Below the pieces are notes generated by a model that was given only the letters and a program-made list of their open reading frames with translations, ran no database searches and had not been told where the DNA came from. Made by a program: the position numbers and the translations under genes. Source: Paraspadella gotoi (lineage: Eukaryota > Chaetognatha). Taken from it: a stretch of DNA of 64,000 bases. The DNA is taken from positions 13,401,081-13,465,080 of the forward strand of contig CM119267.1 of assembly GCA_051294375.1 (NCBI GenBank), read 5' to 3'. Each line of letters begins with the position of its first letter. The first letter of the stretch is position 1. Below are positions 33,376 to 43,890 of the stretch, one piece after another.

Positions 33376-34112
33376 GAAAAAACTTTGTGGGTTATGAATA
33401 ATTTGTCTTCGTTTTCTTCGCCGCACTTTACTGCTCAAAATATTTAGCGTTGCCTCGTATTTTTTGTGTTTGTAAATTTAACAACTTTCAAATGAACCTT
33501 ATCACCAATCACCACCACCATTCGATGCCGAGTTCATCTCTCTCGGAAGGGGAAAAAGGTTCGAGGCTCGAGAAAGGTTTCCCCGTCTGAAATCGTGACG
33601 GAAAAAGAAAATAAGTGAACCAAGACCAAGAGTGATGATAGGTCGAGTACTTTCAGTCTATTCTTTCCAGAGGGATTCATAGAGTATTTAAATATACGAA
33701 TACGAAAAGACTTGATTAAACTCGTAATTCTTTCACTGTATATTATTTTTATAATATTTATTAGTTACAAAACTACTTAACGTTTATGTTGGCCTAAAAA
33801 AATGTTCAAATTTCCTAATACATGACAAGCGCCGGTAAAAAAACGCTGTCATTTGCAAACCAGTGGTTATTTCATTGATTTTGAAAATTAGTTGAGTAGA
33901 AAATACTAAAACTATTTATGTGTTAAAATTTTATATTGATCAGTTAAGATATGCCTTGACAATTAGTGGAAAAAATTGGCTTTTCAAATCGGGTTTCATT
34001 TTCCAACTCACTGTTTTTAAATTCTTTTTTTTTTTTAACTTTTAGCACTTTCTTAAACAAGTATTGATTAAGATATTAACATTATTAATATCCCCAGAAA
34101 GCCCTTAAAAAT
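33376..34112. other. Unassigned AT-rich DNA
   Basis: No repeat family or exon was recognised; short GC-richer part at 33520-33600. Confidence 0.4.
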
Positions 34113-34171
34113 ATGAAGAGAATGATTAGGAAAAACAGTTTTTAAGGTCAACAACGATTTATTATTGGATA

Positions 34172-34235
34172 TAAGTCGGACAAGTTTCAAGCTCTTTATT
34201 AAGAGTCTTCTTCAGCGATTTTTAACAATCAACAA
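34172..34235 (-). ncRNA. Hammerhead-ribozyme-like motif 3
   Basis: Minus strand: CTGAAGA (34215-34209; fits CUGANGA), stem II GACTC/GAGCT with an 8-nt loop, GAAAC, then TTGTC and CGAC. Short stem III as in retroelement hammerheads. One extra base in the stem II side relative to motif 4. Confidence 0.6.
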
Positions 34236-34265
34236 TTTTTTTCTCTTTAACATTAGCTTGAGAGA

Positions 34266-34324
<59 letters not shown>

Positions 34325-34887
34325 GGAGATTCCAACAAAGAATTATAGAATATGAGACAGTGGTCAGATGTGAGGGGACAGATTTGAGACGGTGAAGGTA
34401 AGGACAGGGAAGAAGATAAGATTGGTTGAAACTTGAAAGGTGAAAAAAAATTGAGAGAGAGAGAAGAGAAGAGAAGCATACAGAGGCAGAGAAAATAATT
34501 ACATTTAGCAATGTACAACAGAATAATAAATGGAAAAAACTTAATACTAAAACTAGTAATAACAAAAAGAAATTAATAATATTTAGTTAACTATTAAGAA
34601 TGAAATGTGAAAGGGAAATAATAAGTATGTTAGGGATAGATAAGTGAGAAATGTTAGTGAAAGTAAGATAAAGAAAAGAGCTCAAAAAAGAGCCGTCCGG
34701 CGGCTTATCAGGCCAGAGGGATATTAGAACGGCCTTGGGAATCATACCCCAGCCTACCTACACATACAACTTCCAGTCTATGACAAGCCAATGACCTGAT
34801 CACATCGCTCACGTCCTACATTTACCAGGCCGGGGGGGGGCCAGCTCTCTCACTCTCAAAGCTAATGTTAAAGAGAGAAAATTGTTG

Positions 34888-34955
34888 ATTGTTAAAAATC
34901 GCTGAAGAAGACTCTTAATAAAGAGTTGAAACTTGTCCGACTTATATCCAATAAT
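34888..34955 (+). ncRNA. Hammerhead-ribozyme-like motif 4
   Basis: CTGAAGA 34902-34908, stem II ACTC/GAGT, GAAA 34928-34931, cleavage-type GTC 34935-34937. Bases flanking (TCG before, CGA after) can start stem I. It is the mirror of motif 3. All invariant core positions I know of are present. Confidence 0.65.
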
Positions 34956-35159
34956 AAATCGTTGTTGACCTTAAAAACTGTTTTTCCTAATTTACAAACA
35001 CAACGAAAAGAAAGAATCATAACAATGAAGAGAATGATATACTTATGAAAGCTCTAACATAAAAATTAAGCTGCCCAGCCTTTTTTAAGATAACCAATCA
35101 CAATTTTTGGAAAGATGACTCGTTTTTAAGTATCCTAATTGTGATAATTCCTCTCTTTC

Positions 35160-35240
35160 CGTTTTTGGGATCAGCGTTTGAAGGCTGATGAAGGCTCAAA
35201 AAACAGAGTCGAAACATTTTCAAATCCATCTTCCTGCTAA
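35160..35240 (+). ncRNA. Hammerhead-ribozyme-like motif 5
   Basis: CTGATGA 35185-35191, stem II GGCTC/GAGTC (one G-U pair), GAAAC 35211-35215, then ATTTTC. Stem I is possible between TTTG and GGAT upstream and CAAA and ATCC downstream. The usual GUC is replaced by UUC. Confidence 0.55.
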
Positions 35241-35324
35241 TTCTGCTATCATTGCTGAAGCATATCAAAGTCAATTCTGATAAAATTAGCATATAAATAG
35301 TTTGGGTCTTTAACTTCTGACTGA

Positions 35325-35890
35325 ATTCAGTATGATTGACAGAGGACAGGAGTGATTATTATATGTGTTTAGTGACAGAACCGATTCAATATAAGCAGTT
35401 CCTGAGCTTCGGATCAGGCTGTAACACCATGTTACAGGCGGTTAAGCGCCCCGTCCCTCTTAACTGCCAGAACGACCACTCGGCTAGAACCCCGGACCTT
35501 TGGTTTGAGGAGCGAATGAACTTGGCCTCCGGCACCAATGGCCGCTGGAGTAGGCGGTTGGTGGAGTTGTTAAGTCCACGCACACTCCCCCTCCTCGTAG
35601 GGAGAAGTCTGTTGCGTCTCTTCAGTGAATTGTTGTTGTTGGTGGAAAGTTCGTCACCAAGTTGAGGCGATGTCGCTGGTGTGTTGTGGGCGGAAAGTGC
35701 ATTGCCACGGGTTGTGAGGCATGTCGCCTGAAAGTGTTGTTGTTGCTGTTGTGTTCGGGAGTCGGGCTCACACATGAAGAGACAGTGATTATGTTATATG
35801 TGTTAGTGTGACAGAACCGTTCAATATAAGCAGATTTCCTAAGATCTTGCGGATCAGGCTGTAACACCATGTTACAGGCGGGTTAATCAT
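35325..35890 (+). repeat. Family E repeat, copy with terminal direct repeats
   Basis: Begins and ends with the same ~110 bp block (gacagaacc...ttcaatataagcag, 'cggatcaggctgtaacacca', 'tgttacaggcggg'). The interior has 'cactccccctcctcgtaggg', 'agaattgttgttgttggtgg'-like GTT runs and two 'gttgaggcatgtcgcctga'-like units. The palindrome GTAACACCATGTTAC occurs in both ends. ORFs of 109, 129 and 82 codons overlap it on both strands and are artefacts. Confidence 0.75.
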
Positions 35891-36335
35891 TAAGTAATAC
35901 TTAATGATTAAAGGAAAATTATTAAAGACGTAAAAATATGTTTTTTTTGCAAACATCATGATCTGATTATGATTTTTCGAGCTTCGAATTCCGTCGCTCC
36001 GTTATTTTTTATTCTATAGGGCCCCGAAACGAGCATTCTACTCGTACTATGCTCGGCTCGCAGTACAAATCCTTATGGAACCAAAAACGAAATCCTTAAC
36101 ATAGGGCGACTTAATTACGCGAGGAAGCGATTTTTGGGTGACGTTTTGGGCGATAACTTTTGAATGCCTGAGCCGATTTTTCTGATTTTTTGCATGAAGC
36201 GCCCAATTCCCTAAATTTGTGTAAAATTTGTGTAAAAATTTGTGTAAAAATTTGTGTAAAAAAAATTTTGTGTCCTCGCTAATTTACATGTTTTTTCGTA
36301 TCATTTCAAATTGAAGTCCTTGTAGTATTGCGAAA

Positions 36336-37372
36336 AAAAAATCTTAAAAGCATAAGGATCGTCGCAATCGCATAAGAAAAATCTGGATTGACGACAAATT
36401 TTGATACTAAAAAAAAAATATTTGAGAAAGAAAATTAATTTATAAACAGAAAAAAAAATTTCTTTTGCGATTGTCAAAAAAAAATTTTGTTAAAAAAAAT
36501 AATAAAGTACCAAGGAAAATTAAAGTTACAGTTACTGAAAAAAAAGGTTTTTTTTGTTATTGTTAATTGTTATTGTCAAATAAACTGATCAGCAGACGCA
36601 GCCCTTGAGAAAAAAAATTTGAGAAAAGAAAATTAATTTATAAACAAAGAAAAATTCTATTTTGCGATTGTCAATTAAAAAAAAATAAAGAAGAAAGAAG
36701 AAAATTAAAGTTACAGTTACTGAAAAAAAAAAAACTTTTTCATTGACAAAAAATAAACTGATCAGCAGACGCAGTCCCTGAGAAAAAAAAAACGAAATAA
36801 AAACCTGATATTGCGAGCACGAATGCGATGCCTAATTTTACGAGTTCAATCTTAAATAAATAATCTTAAATAAAAACGCAGAGAGAGAGAGAGAGAGAGA
36901 GAAAGAAAGAAATCAAAAGGCTGCAGCAGAAGCAGCAAGAGAAAAGAGTGAGCCCCTGCAGAGCCAGCTGCAGACTCAGAAGGCAGCAGCAGAAGCAGCA
37001 AGAGAAAAGAGAGGAAAAGAATTAGCCCCTGCAGAGCCAGCTGCAGACTCGTTTTTTTTTCCTTTATCTATGAATCAGTGACTAGGGAAAAGAGAGAGGG
37101 AGAAAGACATGTAATTAAAGGAGAAAAGAGAGAGAGAAAGAAATATAAAAATAAAAGAAAAAATTTGTTTGTTTTGATAAAACCTAAACACAACATATCT
37201 AATAACTGTCCAGACTCAATTTTAAGCACATCGATGATGAGAAGCTGTATATAAATTTTCAGCTTCATACACCCAAATTTAATCATAAAAAAGGCGATCT
37301 ATAATATGGAACGCCGACGACGACAAGCGTTACAATATCGTCGCAAACGCTAAGCGATTGGCCTATGTTGAA
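36336..37372 (+). mobile_element. Family C HINE-like element, copy C2
   Basis: Left end 'cttaaaagcataaggatcgt' with CGCAATCGCATAAG; internal unit (tttgagaaaagaaaattaat ... gatcagcagacgcag) present twice, ~190 bp apart; then 'tgcctaattttacgagttca', GA-rich DNA, cagcagaagcagc tracts with two 'cccctgcagagccagctgca' sites, and the right part to 'ggcgatctataatatggaac'. The terminal stem-loop is decayed (atatcgtcgcaaacgctaag). Confidence 0.75.
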
Positions 37373-37915
37373 GTAAAAATAAATTTCAGTAATCAATTAT
37401 TTAAAAATTCGTATTCTTAATAATAAATAACGAAATGTATCCTTAATACACAATAAACAGTCTAAATTTAAAGAGGTTTAAATCATCGAAATGCTTCGGA
37501 GCGGCCGAGAGCGAGCACGTCGCGAGAATAACCAGGGTGAATGAATGTTTGATGAGACGACGAGGAACGAACGACGAGGCTTTCGCAGCATTAATAGAAT
37601 AAGATTCATAGAAGGAAAATACGGCGTGAAGCCTGAAGGGGTGGGGGAGCAACGGGGGCATCGAGCCGTATTGTAGACGAGAGAGCAGGGCGGGTAAGAA
37701 GAGGTAAAAAATGTCTTGACTTGAGGCAAAATTAAAGGCAATATTGAGAGATTGTATTGCAATCACGAGAGACGCACAATTGTAATATACATTTTCTAAA
37801 GTCCCCCTCTCAAACAATGCTTCATGTCGCCAAAATCGCTACACGTATTTTTAACTAGAAAAGTAAAGCCAATACTACAAAAATATCCTTTTTAATTTAC
37901 TATCAATTGACTGAC
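37373..37915. other. Presumed Daam intron, nothing firm
   Basis: A 124-codon and a 94-codon minus ORF overlap (37443-37817), with mixed composition but no domain I recognise. There is no strong splice site pair. Confidence 0.35.
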
Positions 37916-37971
37916 CTTTTTCGAATTCCGAAGTTCCAACTCTGTCGCCAACATCTTTTTCATGGTGCACG
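37916..37971 (-). CDS. Possible small Daam coiled-coil exon
   Basis: 56 nt between a TTCTTTTTTTCTATTTTCCC-led acceptor (GGGAAG|CG) and a donor AAAAG|GTCAGT. Read as CTMKKMLATELELRNSKK it looks like coiled coil but leaves phase 0, which does not fit the 25685 exon. Read one frame over (VHHEKDVGDRVGTSEFEK) it accepts phase 2 and leaves phase 1, matching both the 45048 exon before and 25685 after. Which is real, or whether either is, cannot be decided here. Confidence 0.4.
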
Positions 37972-38197
37972 CTTCCCGCGCAATTAGGGAAAATAGAAAA
38001 AAAGAACCGTATTAACTCTCGAGTTCGATAAAACGCAATTAAGGATTAGTTAATATATAATTGAATCGAGCGGAACCCGTACCGCTTTTCGCGCGTGATT
38101 AAAGTGCATAAACCTCTATAATTTAATACGTAAAACTAAAACGGAGTTATGAATATGGCAAATGCATAAAAACCGAGCGTCCCTTAAGCATTCCATC

Positions 38198-38746
38198 TAG
38201 GGTTCCGTTAACCGTTAATTTTTGAGGATCTTCGCTTAACCGTTAAAACTAACATTTTTAACGGTTAGCCGTTAAAATCGGTTAATTTTAAAATTTTACT
38301 TTAAATTTAAATTCGATTTAAATTCGATATTCTGACATTATGTAAGTGAATGCCCGACAAGATTGAGGGGGCAGACCGACAAAGTGAATTACAGAGTCGG
38401 GATCTGCTGAAAGCAGATTCAACTAAAAAAGATTAAAAGGGTTGAAAATAACAAAGGAAAAAAAAGGGAAAAAATTGAGAAGAGAAGTAAAAAAATATGG
38501 TGATAAAAGATAGGAGAATAAGAAGAGGACAGGAAAAAAATACTTTTCTTTTAAAAAATCAAAGATTTTAGACCAAAAATTTAAAGAAAAGTTATAATAT
38601 CTAATAATCAAATGGACCAAACAATTTAAAAAATCATATTTGAAAATTAACCGAATTTAACCGTTAAAATAAATATATTAACGGTTAGGTTACAATTATT
38701 TTTAACCGTTAATAACCGTTAACGGCTAACGGTTATCGTAACCCTA
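38198..38746. mobile_element. hAT-like MITE, AACCGTTA-rich
   Basis: 549 bp. Ends TAGGGTTCCGTTAACCG and, inverted, TAGGGTTACGATAACCG. Flanked by ATTCCATC (38190-38197) and ATTCCGTC (38747-38754), an 8 bp duplication with one mismatch, as expected for hAT. Both ends hold many AACCGTTA/TAACGGTT words. A family A fragment (about 38330-38430) is nested inside. No transposase. Confidence 0.7.
38330..38430 (+). mobile_element. Family A right-end fragment inside hAT-like MITE
   Basis: 'gatattctgacattatgtaa', 'gcccgacaagattgaggggg' and the end 'gagtcgggatctgctgaaag' with cagattcaactaaaaa. Confidence 0.7.
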
Positions 38747-39001
38747 ATTCCGTCTCGTGGTTAATGAGCAGATTCAATTATTCACTTGTTGCCGACAATA
38801 GAAAGAGATAGGAGCGGGGGTTGAAAAGGGAGAGAGACGTGAGTGGGAGGGTTAGAGAGATTGAGAGGGAGGTCCGTCGCGTGGCGGGAGGCTGGAACAG
38901 AGGAACACTTTAGGCCCTTAGAGGTTTGAGGTTGACGCTGTTCTTATTTTTCTCTATATTTTCTAGCTTTCTCTCTAGTTCTCATCTCGAGTTTTTGGTT
39001 T
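38747..39001. other. Unassigned, GA-rich
   Basis: Purine-rich patch at 38800-38890 followed by a CT-rich one; nothing assigned. Confidence 0.4.
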
Positions 39002-39700
39002 TTATCGAGCCATGACCGGCGAAGCCGGTTCAGGCTCTATTAATGTTTTAGATTTTTTATCATATGTTCTGACTTTTTATCTCGCCAGACTAAAGCCCGT
39101 CCTGGCTAGATTTAGTTTCGGCTCAACTTCTTTGTGACGAAGTCGTCGTCGTTGTCGTCTGCGTCGGCATCACGCTTTTTTAACATTGATTCTATTAAAA
39201 ATGTGATATCATAGAGAGTTGAAAATTTATATATGGCTTCTCATCATCAAGATCTTTTAAATTGTCATGTTTCATATGAATATTCGGATTTGTTTATGTT
39301 TTATTTACAAAACAATTTTATCTTTTTTTATATAAAAACTACTACGAATTACGATTGATTCTATTAAAAGTGTGATATCATAGGGAGTTGAAAATTTAGA
39401 TATGGCTTCCCATCATCAAGATCTTTGAAATTGTCATATTTTATATCAATATACGGATTTGTTTATGTTTTATTTACAAAACAAAAACATTTTAATTATT
39501 TATCGCTCTCACTCTCTCTCTTTTAATTATATTTTTTTTCCGTCACTGCTTCTTTTGATTCATCTAAAAACGAGTTCAGGCTCTGCAGCGGCTGTCCAGC
39601 TTCTTTCTCTTTCTCTCTCTTTTTCTCTCTCTCTTTCTTTTTCTTACTCATATACTTTTATTTACAAAAAAATTTTTATATACATTGTGGGCTTACCAAT
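39002..39700 (+). mobile_element. Family B-like element, variant copy B7
   Basis: Stem-loop 'tatcgagccatgaccggcga' ... 'agccggttcaggctc' at 39004-39040, a second similar stem 'tatctcgccagactaaagcc', two repeats of 'gtgatatcatag.gagttga' with 'tatggcttc.catcatcaag' (39205 and 39368), the gagttcaggctctgcag / cggctgtccagc module, then CT-rich DNA. The usual minisatellite end is absent; it abuts family C copy C3. Confidence 0.65.
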
Positions 39701-39701
39701 G

Positions 39702-41300
39702 TAAAAAATCTTAAAAGCATAAGGATCGTCGCAATTGCATAAGAAAAATCTGGATTGACGACAAATTTTGATACTAAAAAAAATAAAATTTGAGAAAAAA
39801 AAAAATTATAAACAGAAAAAAAAATTATATTTTGCGATTGTCAATTAAAAAAAAAATAAAGTAACGAGGAAAATTAAAGTTAGTTTCTGAAAAAACAAAT
39901 TTTTTTTGTCATTATCTATTTTCATTGTCAAATAAACTGATCAGCAGACGCAGCCCCTGAGAAAAAAAATTTGAGAAAAGAAAATTAATTTATAAACAGA
40001 AAGAAAAATTCTATTTTGCGATTGTCAATTAAGAAAAATAATAAAGTACCGACGAAAATTAAAGTGACAGTTTCTGAAAAAAAAAGGAAAAAAAATTCAT
40101 TGTCAAAAAATAATGACGCAGCCCCTAAGAAAAAAAAAGGCAATAAAAACCCGATGTTGCGATAGCAAAATGATAACATGCACGAATGCGATGCCTAATT
40201 TTACGAGTTCAATCCTATTTCAATTTTTTTTTTAATAAAAACGCAGAGAGAGAGAGAGAGAAAAAAAAAGAAGAAATCAAAAGGCAGCAGCAGAAGCAGC
40301 AGGAGAAAGAGAAAAAGAGAGAGCCCCTGCACAGTGATCCAAATGGCCTTAATTTCTAGATAAACCTCTTTTTTTAGCAAAAACAACTTTTTCTCGTATG
40401 CTGATTATCATAGATGTCCTCTGAGGTTGTTAGAAATGTTTCAGATAATAAAAAGTGATTTCAAAAAATATGGAGAAAAAATTCATTTACCGCCAAATTT
40501 GGTTCTTAAAAAAATCATTTATGGTAGTTGAACAACTTTTGATTTATAATTTTGATATTAAAAATAAATTGACCCAACTTAATATTTTTTTCTTTATTAT
40601 ATTATAAGTAATAGGTGTATATTTGCTAAATATAAAATCATTAATTTAATCTTTTTAAAAGTGTGTTAAGCTAATTAAGATCAGAAAATCGGTCAAAGAA
40701 AAGAATCATATAGTAATTTCTGAAGAATATCGAATTCTTTTTTATTATTTTTGGAATGAAAAGCATTTTTTGATTTCTCAAAATGGCGGACGAATGCGGA
40801 TGAGATGTAATTGATAACTGATTAGTGAGAAGATATATCATTAGGAACTAAATCTGGTTGATTGAAATCGGCTGAAATTCTATGAGTTTTTACTATGTTT
40901 TTCATATCATACATAGTGACATAATATAAAAATATTTTTTATATTTGTTAACAAACTAGACAAAGAGCTTTAATCAGAACAAAGTCAAACAATTTTTCTC
41001 TTCCACCCATCTGGGTGAAACAAACCTCTCAAAGACTCACCCGAAATAGAGATTTGCTTATAACTTGAGAAAGAATAATTTTTGGAAACTGTTATCTTAC
41101 ATAAGACTTTGTACCATTATTATGGAAAGACTGAAAATGCATTTATGCCCGTATGTTCAGGTGGCTTTTATCCGGTTTTATTTTTTTTTGGATCACTGTG
41201 CCCTGCAGAGCCAGCTGCAGAATCAAAAGGCAGCAGCAGAAGCAGCAGAAAAAAAGAGAGAAAAAGAATAAGTCCCTGAAGAGCCAGCTGCAGACTCGTT
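39702..41300 (+). mobile_element. Family C HINE-like element, copy C3, interrupted
   Basis: Left end 'cttaaaagcataaggatcgt' at 39710, CGCAATTGCATAAG, the internal unit twice, 'cccgatgttgcgatagcaaa', 'tgcctaattttacgagttca', then cagcagaagcagcagg. At the cccctgcag site it is broken by the RSS-ended element 40330-41200 and resumes with 'cagagccagctgcag'. Truncated after 'ctgcagactcgttc', where family A copy A8 begins. Confidence 0.8.
40330..41200. mobile_element. RSS-ended (RAG/Transib-like) non-autonomous element, copy 2
   Basis: 871 bp, homologous along its length to 15607-16431, with extra AT-rich DNA near 40920-40960. Ends CACAGTGATCCAAATGG and, inverted, CACAGTGATCC plus A-run. The 5 bp duplication CCCTG lies at 40325-40329 and 41201-41205. 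The interrupted family C sequence reads gcccctgcagagcc in empty copies (for example 37025), with CCCTG once. Left nonamer-like AGATAAACC lies 21 bp inside the heptamer; right nonamer-like AATAAAACC 11 bp inside. Confidence 0.8.
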
Positions 41301-41304
41301 CTTT

Positions 41305-42040
41305 TAGTCGGATCTGCTTTCAGCTTTCTGCTTTCTGCTTTCAGCAGATCCCGACTCTATAATTAACTTTGTCGGTCCGTCAATCCGCCCTCTCAATCTT
41401 GTCGGACATTCACTTATATCATGTCAGAACATCGAATTATGATAAATTATGCAAAAAAAAATGATGTCCGTCCGTCCGTCTGTCCATCCACCTTAGCAAA
41501 AAACACCAATTACTCGTGATTGGATGGATGGATTGGAATGAAATTTTGTATGTGGGAAGGGAAGTGTATGATTGAGCTGGATATGAAGTTTCGATGGAAT
41601 TGTCCGAGTGGAAAAGAGTTTAAATGGAAAAAAAAATATTTGACTATTTGAACACCAACTACTAATGGATAGGGCGATTGACTTGAAATTTTGTATTTGG
41701 ATAGAAACGTATGTGATTAAACTGGAAATCAAGTTTTGATGGAATCGTTTGAGTGGAAATGAGTTTAAATGGAAAAAACAAAGAACCTGTTTCACTAATT
41801 GATTATGCTTCTTTTTCTTTTTATTTTAAATGTAAATGCAAGATGTATTAATTAATGAAATAATTAATCAGTTAATTAATCAATTAGTCAATTAATTAAT
41901 CAATAATTAATTAATCAGTCAATTAATCAATCAAATCAATTAATTAATTGCCTAATTAATTAAATAATAAACTTGAATAAATTAATTATTAATTAAATAA
42001 TTAACTTGAATTAATTATTAATTAATTAATAATTAATTAA
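41305..42040 (-). mobile_element. Family A HINE-like element, copy A8
   Basis: Right end (reversed) 'tagtcggatctgctttcagc' ... 'ctttcagcagatcccgactc', with a loop enlarged by three tctgctttc-type units; then 'aatcttgtcggacattcact', gtccgtccgtccgtctgtcc, 'accaattactcgtgattgga', two copies of 'gagtttaaatggaaaaaa', and a long ATTAATTA tail. The left end is replaced by the start of family B copy B3. Confidence 0.75.
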
Positions 42041-42085
42041 AAGAGAAAAGAGAGAGAGAAAGAAATATAAAATAAAAGATAAAAA

Positions 42086-43318
42086 ATCTTAAAAGAATAG
42101 GATCGAGCCTCCCTTCAATGATAACCAAATATTGATGCGATGATAACCAAAGGGTTGATGCGATGATAACCAAATGATTGATGGGATGATAACCAAATGA
42201 TCGATGTGATGATAACCAAATGATTGATGTGATAATAACCAAATGGTTGATGCGATGATAGTCATTCATTGATGTGATGAGAATCATTCATTGATACGAT
42301 GATAGTCATTCATTGATGCTATGATAGTCATTCATTGACGCAATGAAACATTCATCATAAATAAAATAAACAAATGCGTGTATGAGTGAAAGAGAGAGAG
42401 AAAGAGAGAGAGAGAAAGAGAATAACTCCACGAAAATCTCGGATATAAATTTTGATAAATTTTGCATAGAGAAAAAAGCGCGGAATAAATGGCGATAATA
42501 AAAGTTTAAAAAAAAAAATAATCAAAATTTTTTAAAAAACGATCACGCAAAAGATCGTACAGAGAGAAAGAGACAGAAAGAGAAAGACATACAGAGACAG
42601 AGAGAGAAAGAGAGAGAGAGAAAGCTGGACAGCGGCTGGAAGGCAGCTGAACAATCACGGCAGAGCCTGAACTCGTTTTTAAAAGGTTCAGAAAAGGCAG
42701 CAACTAACAAAAATAATTTAAAGAAATAAAAGAAAGGAAAAAAATGTTACAATTGTTTACAATTGGAAATTGTTACAATTTTTTCCAATCATAGCTTGTA
42801 AAAGATTTTATTTTTATTTGTATTAAAATTAAGATATAGCTTCTCATTAAAAAGGTCCTGTGATTTCCCATTTTTATTATAGATTTTAAAATTTTTTTTG
42901 AATTTCATCTTCAATATTATATACTGCAATATGTAAATTAGATTAAAGCATTTCTATATACTAATTTGGATATTATAATGAGTACTATAATCTCATTTGC
43001 ATATTGCAGTAAATCATAATGAAGTGGAAATTCAAACAAAAAATACTTGAATCCAAATGTAATATAAAAATTTCAGAGCTATTTCAAGATGAGAAGCCAT
43101 ATCTAAATTTTTAACTTACTATGATCGCACACTTTTATAAAACTTCATTGTAATTTATAATAATTTTTATTTAAAAAAAAATGGTAAGTCCCAGCCAAAA
43201 CTATAAAAGTGTAGTAGTTTTTATATAAAAATGCGTGACATCGACGACGACGTCACAAAGAAGCTCACCCGAATCAATATCGAGCCTCAATCGGCTTCGC
43301 CGGTAGGCTCGATAAAAA
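42086..43318 (-). mobile_element. Family B HINE-like element, copy B3, near full length
   Basis: From 'cttaaaagaataggatcgag' through a ~20 bp gatgataaccaaat minisatellite (42110-42345), 'gcggaataaatggcgataat', the cggctggaaggcagctga area, 'gaaaaggcagcaactaacaa', 'gagaagccatatctaaattt', to the stem-loop 'tatcgagcctcaatcggctt' ... 'cggtaggctcgataaaa'. Mirrors B2 almost base for base over 1.2 kb. No transposase ORF. Confidence 0.8.
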
Positions 43319-43654
43319 TAATTAGCCTCCAATTTAGTAATTATCTTTCTCTCTGTCTCTCTTAATTCTGTAAGTTCCAAAGTTTAATATTTCAGAGATT
43401 CACAGAAACTCGGCGCCTATTTTATAAACATTTTATCTAAGTAGAATAAACAAAGAAAGACAGACGAGAAGGAGGCCGAGAATTAAGCGCATTCCATTTT
43501 TAGATCTCAAAGTAAATTCGAAAACAGACTTGTCAAAAATGTACTACCTAGCTCTCTATCTAACATCTTTAAGGGACACAGGTCATGTTACCAACAGTGG
43601 CTATCCAGCTTCTCTCTCTTTCTTTTAATTATATGTCGCTCTCTCTCTCTCTCT

Positions 43655-43890
43655 CTTTTTTTCTGAATAGGGGTAGCCCCACTCAATGGGGTAAGTCAAA
43701 AATTTAGAATGAGAACATGCTCAAACAAAAATTTCTATATTTTTAAGTATACTTTCAATTTCTTATATGGCTCTATACCCAAATATTTATTTTTTAATAT
43801 TTAATTATAGATAGGAAAGGAGTTGGTCCCTATTCATATTTGTCTAAAAACGAGTTCAGCTCTGCAGCGGCTGTCCAGCGGCTGTCCAGT
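43655..43890 (+). repeat. Family F repeat, copy 1
   Basis: 'gaataggggtagccccactc', 'gaatgagaacatgctcaaac', 'ggctctatacccaaatattt', 'gaaaggagttggtccctatt' and then the module gagttcagctctgcag / cggctgtccag (the last duplicated). The same order is found inverted at 52545-52790. The module is shared with family B. Confidence 0.65.

Larger units (their letters stand above)
34113..35037. mobile_element. Fold-back Penelope-like element with paired hammerheads
   Basis: Inverted arms of about 130 bp: 34124-34262 and 34858-34994 (attaggaaaaacagttttta ... reading back as tttttcctaat). The outer direct repeat atgaagagaatgat occurs at 34113-34126 and 35024-35037, a possible target duplication. After the right arm is a tail 'acaaacacaacgaaaagaaa' shared with 60.7 and 62.1 kb. 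Each arm carries a hammerhead-like core. The centre holds GA-rich and G-run sequence including family I (34760-34860). No reverse transcriptase ORF. Inverted ends with hammerheads are known from Penelope-like elements. Confidence 0.6.
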
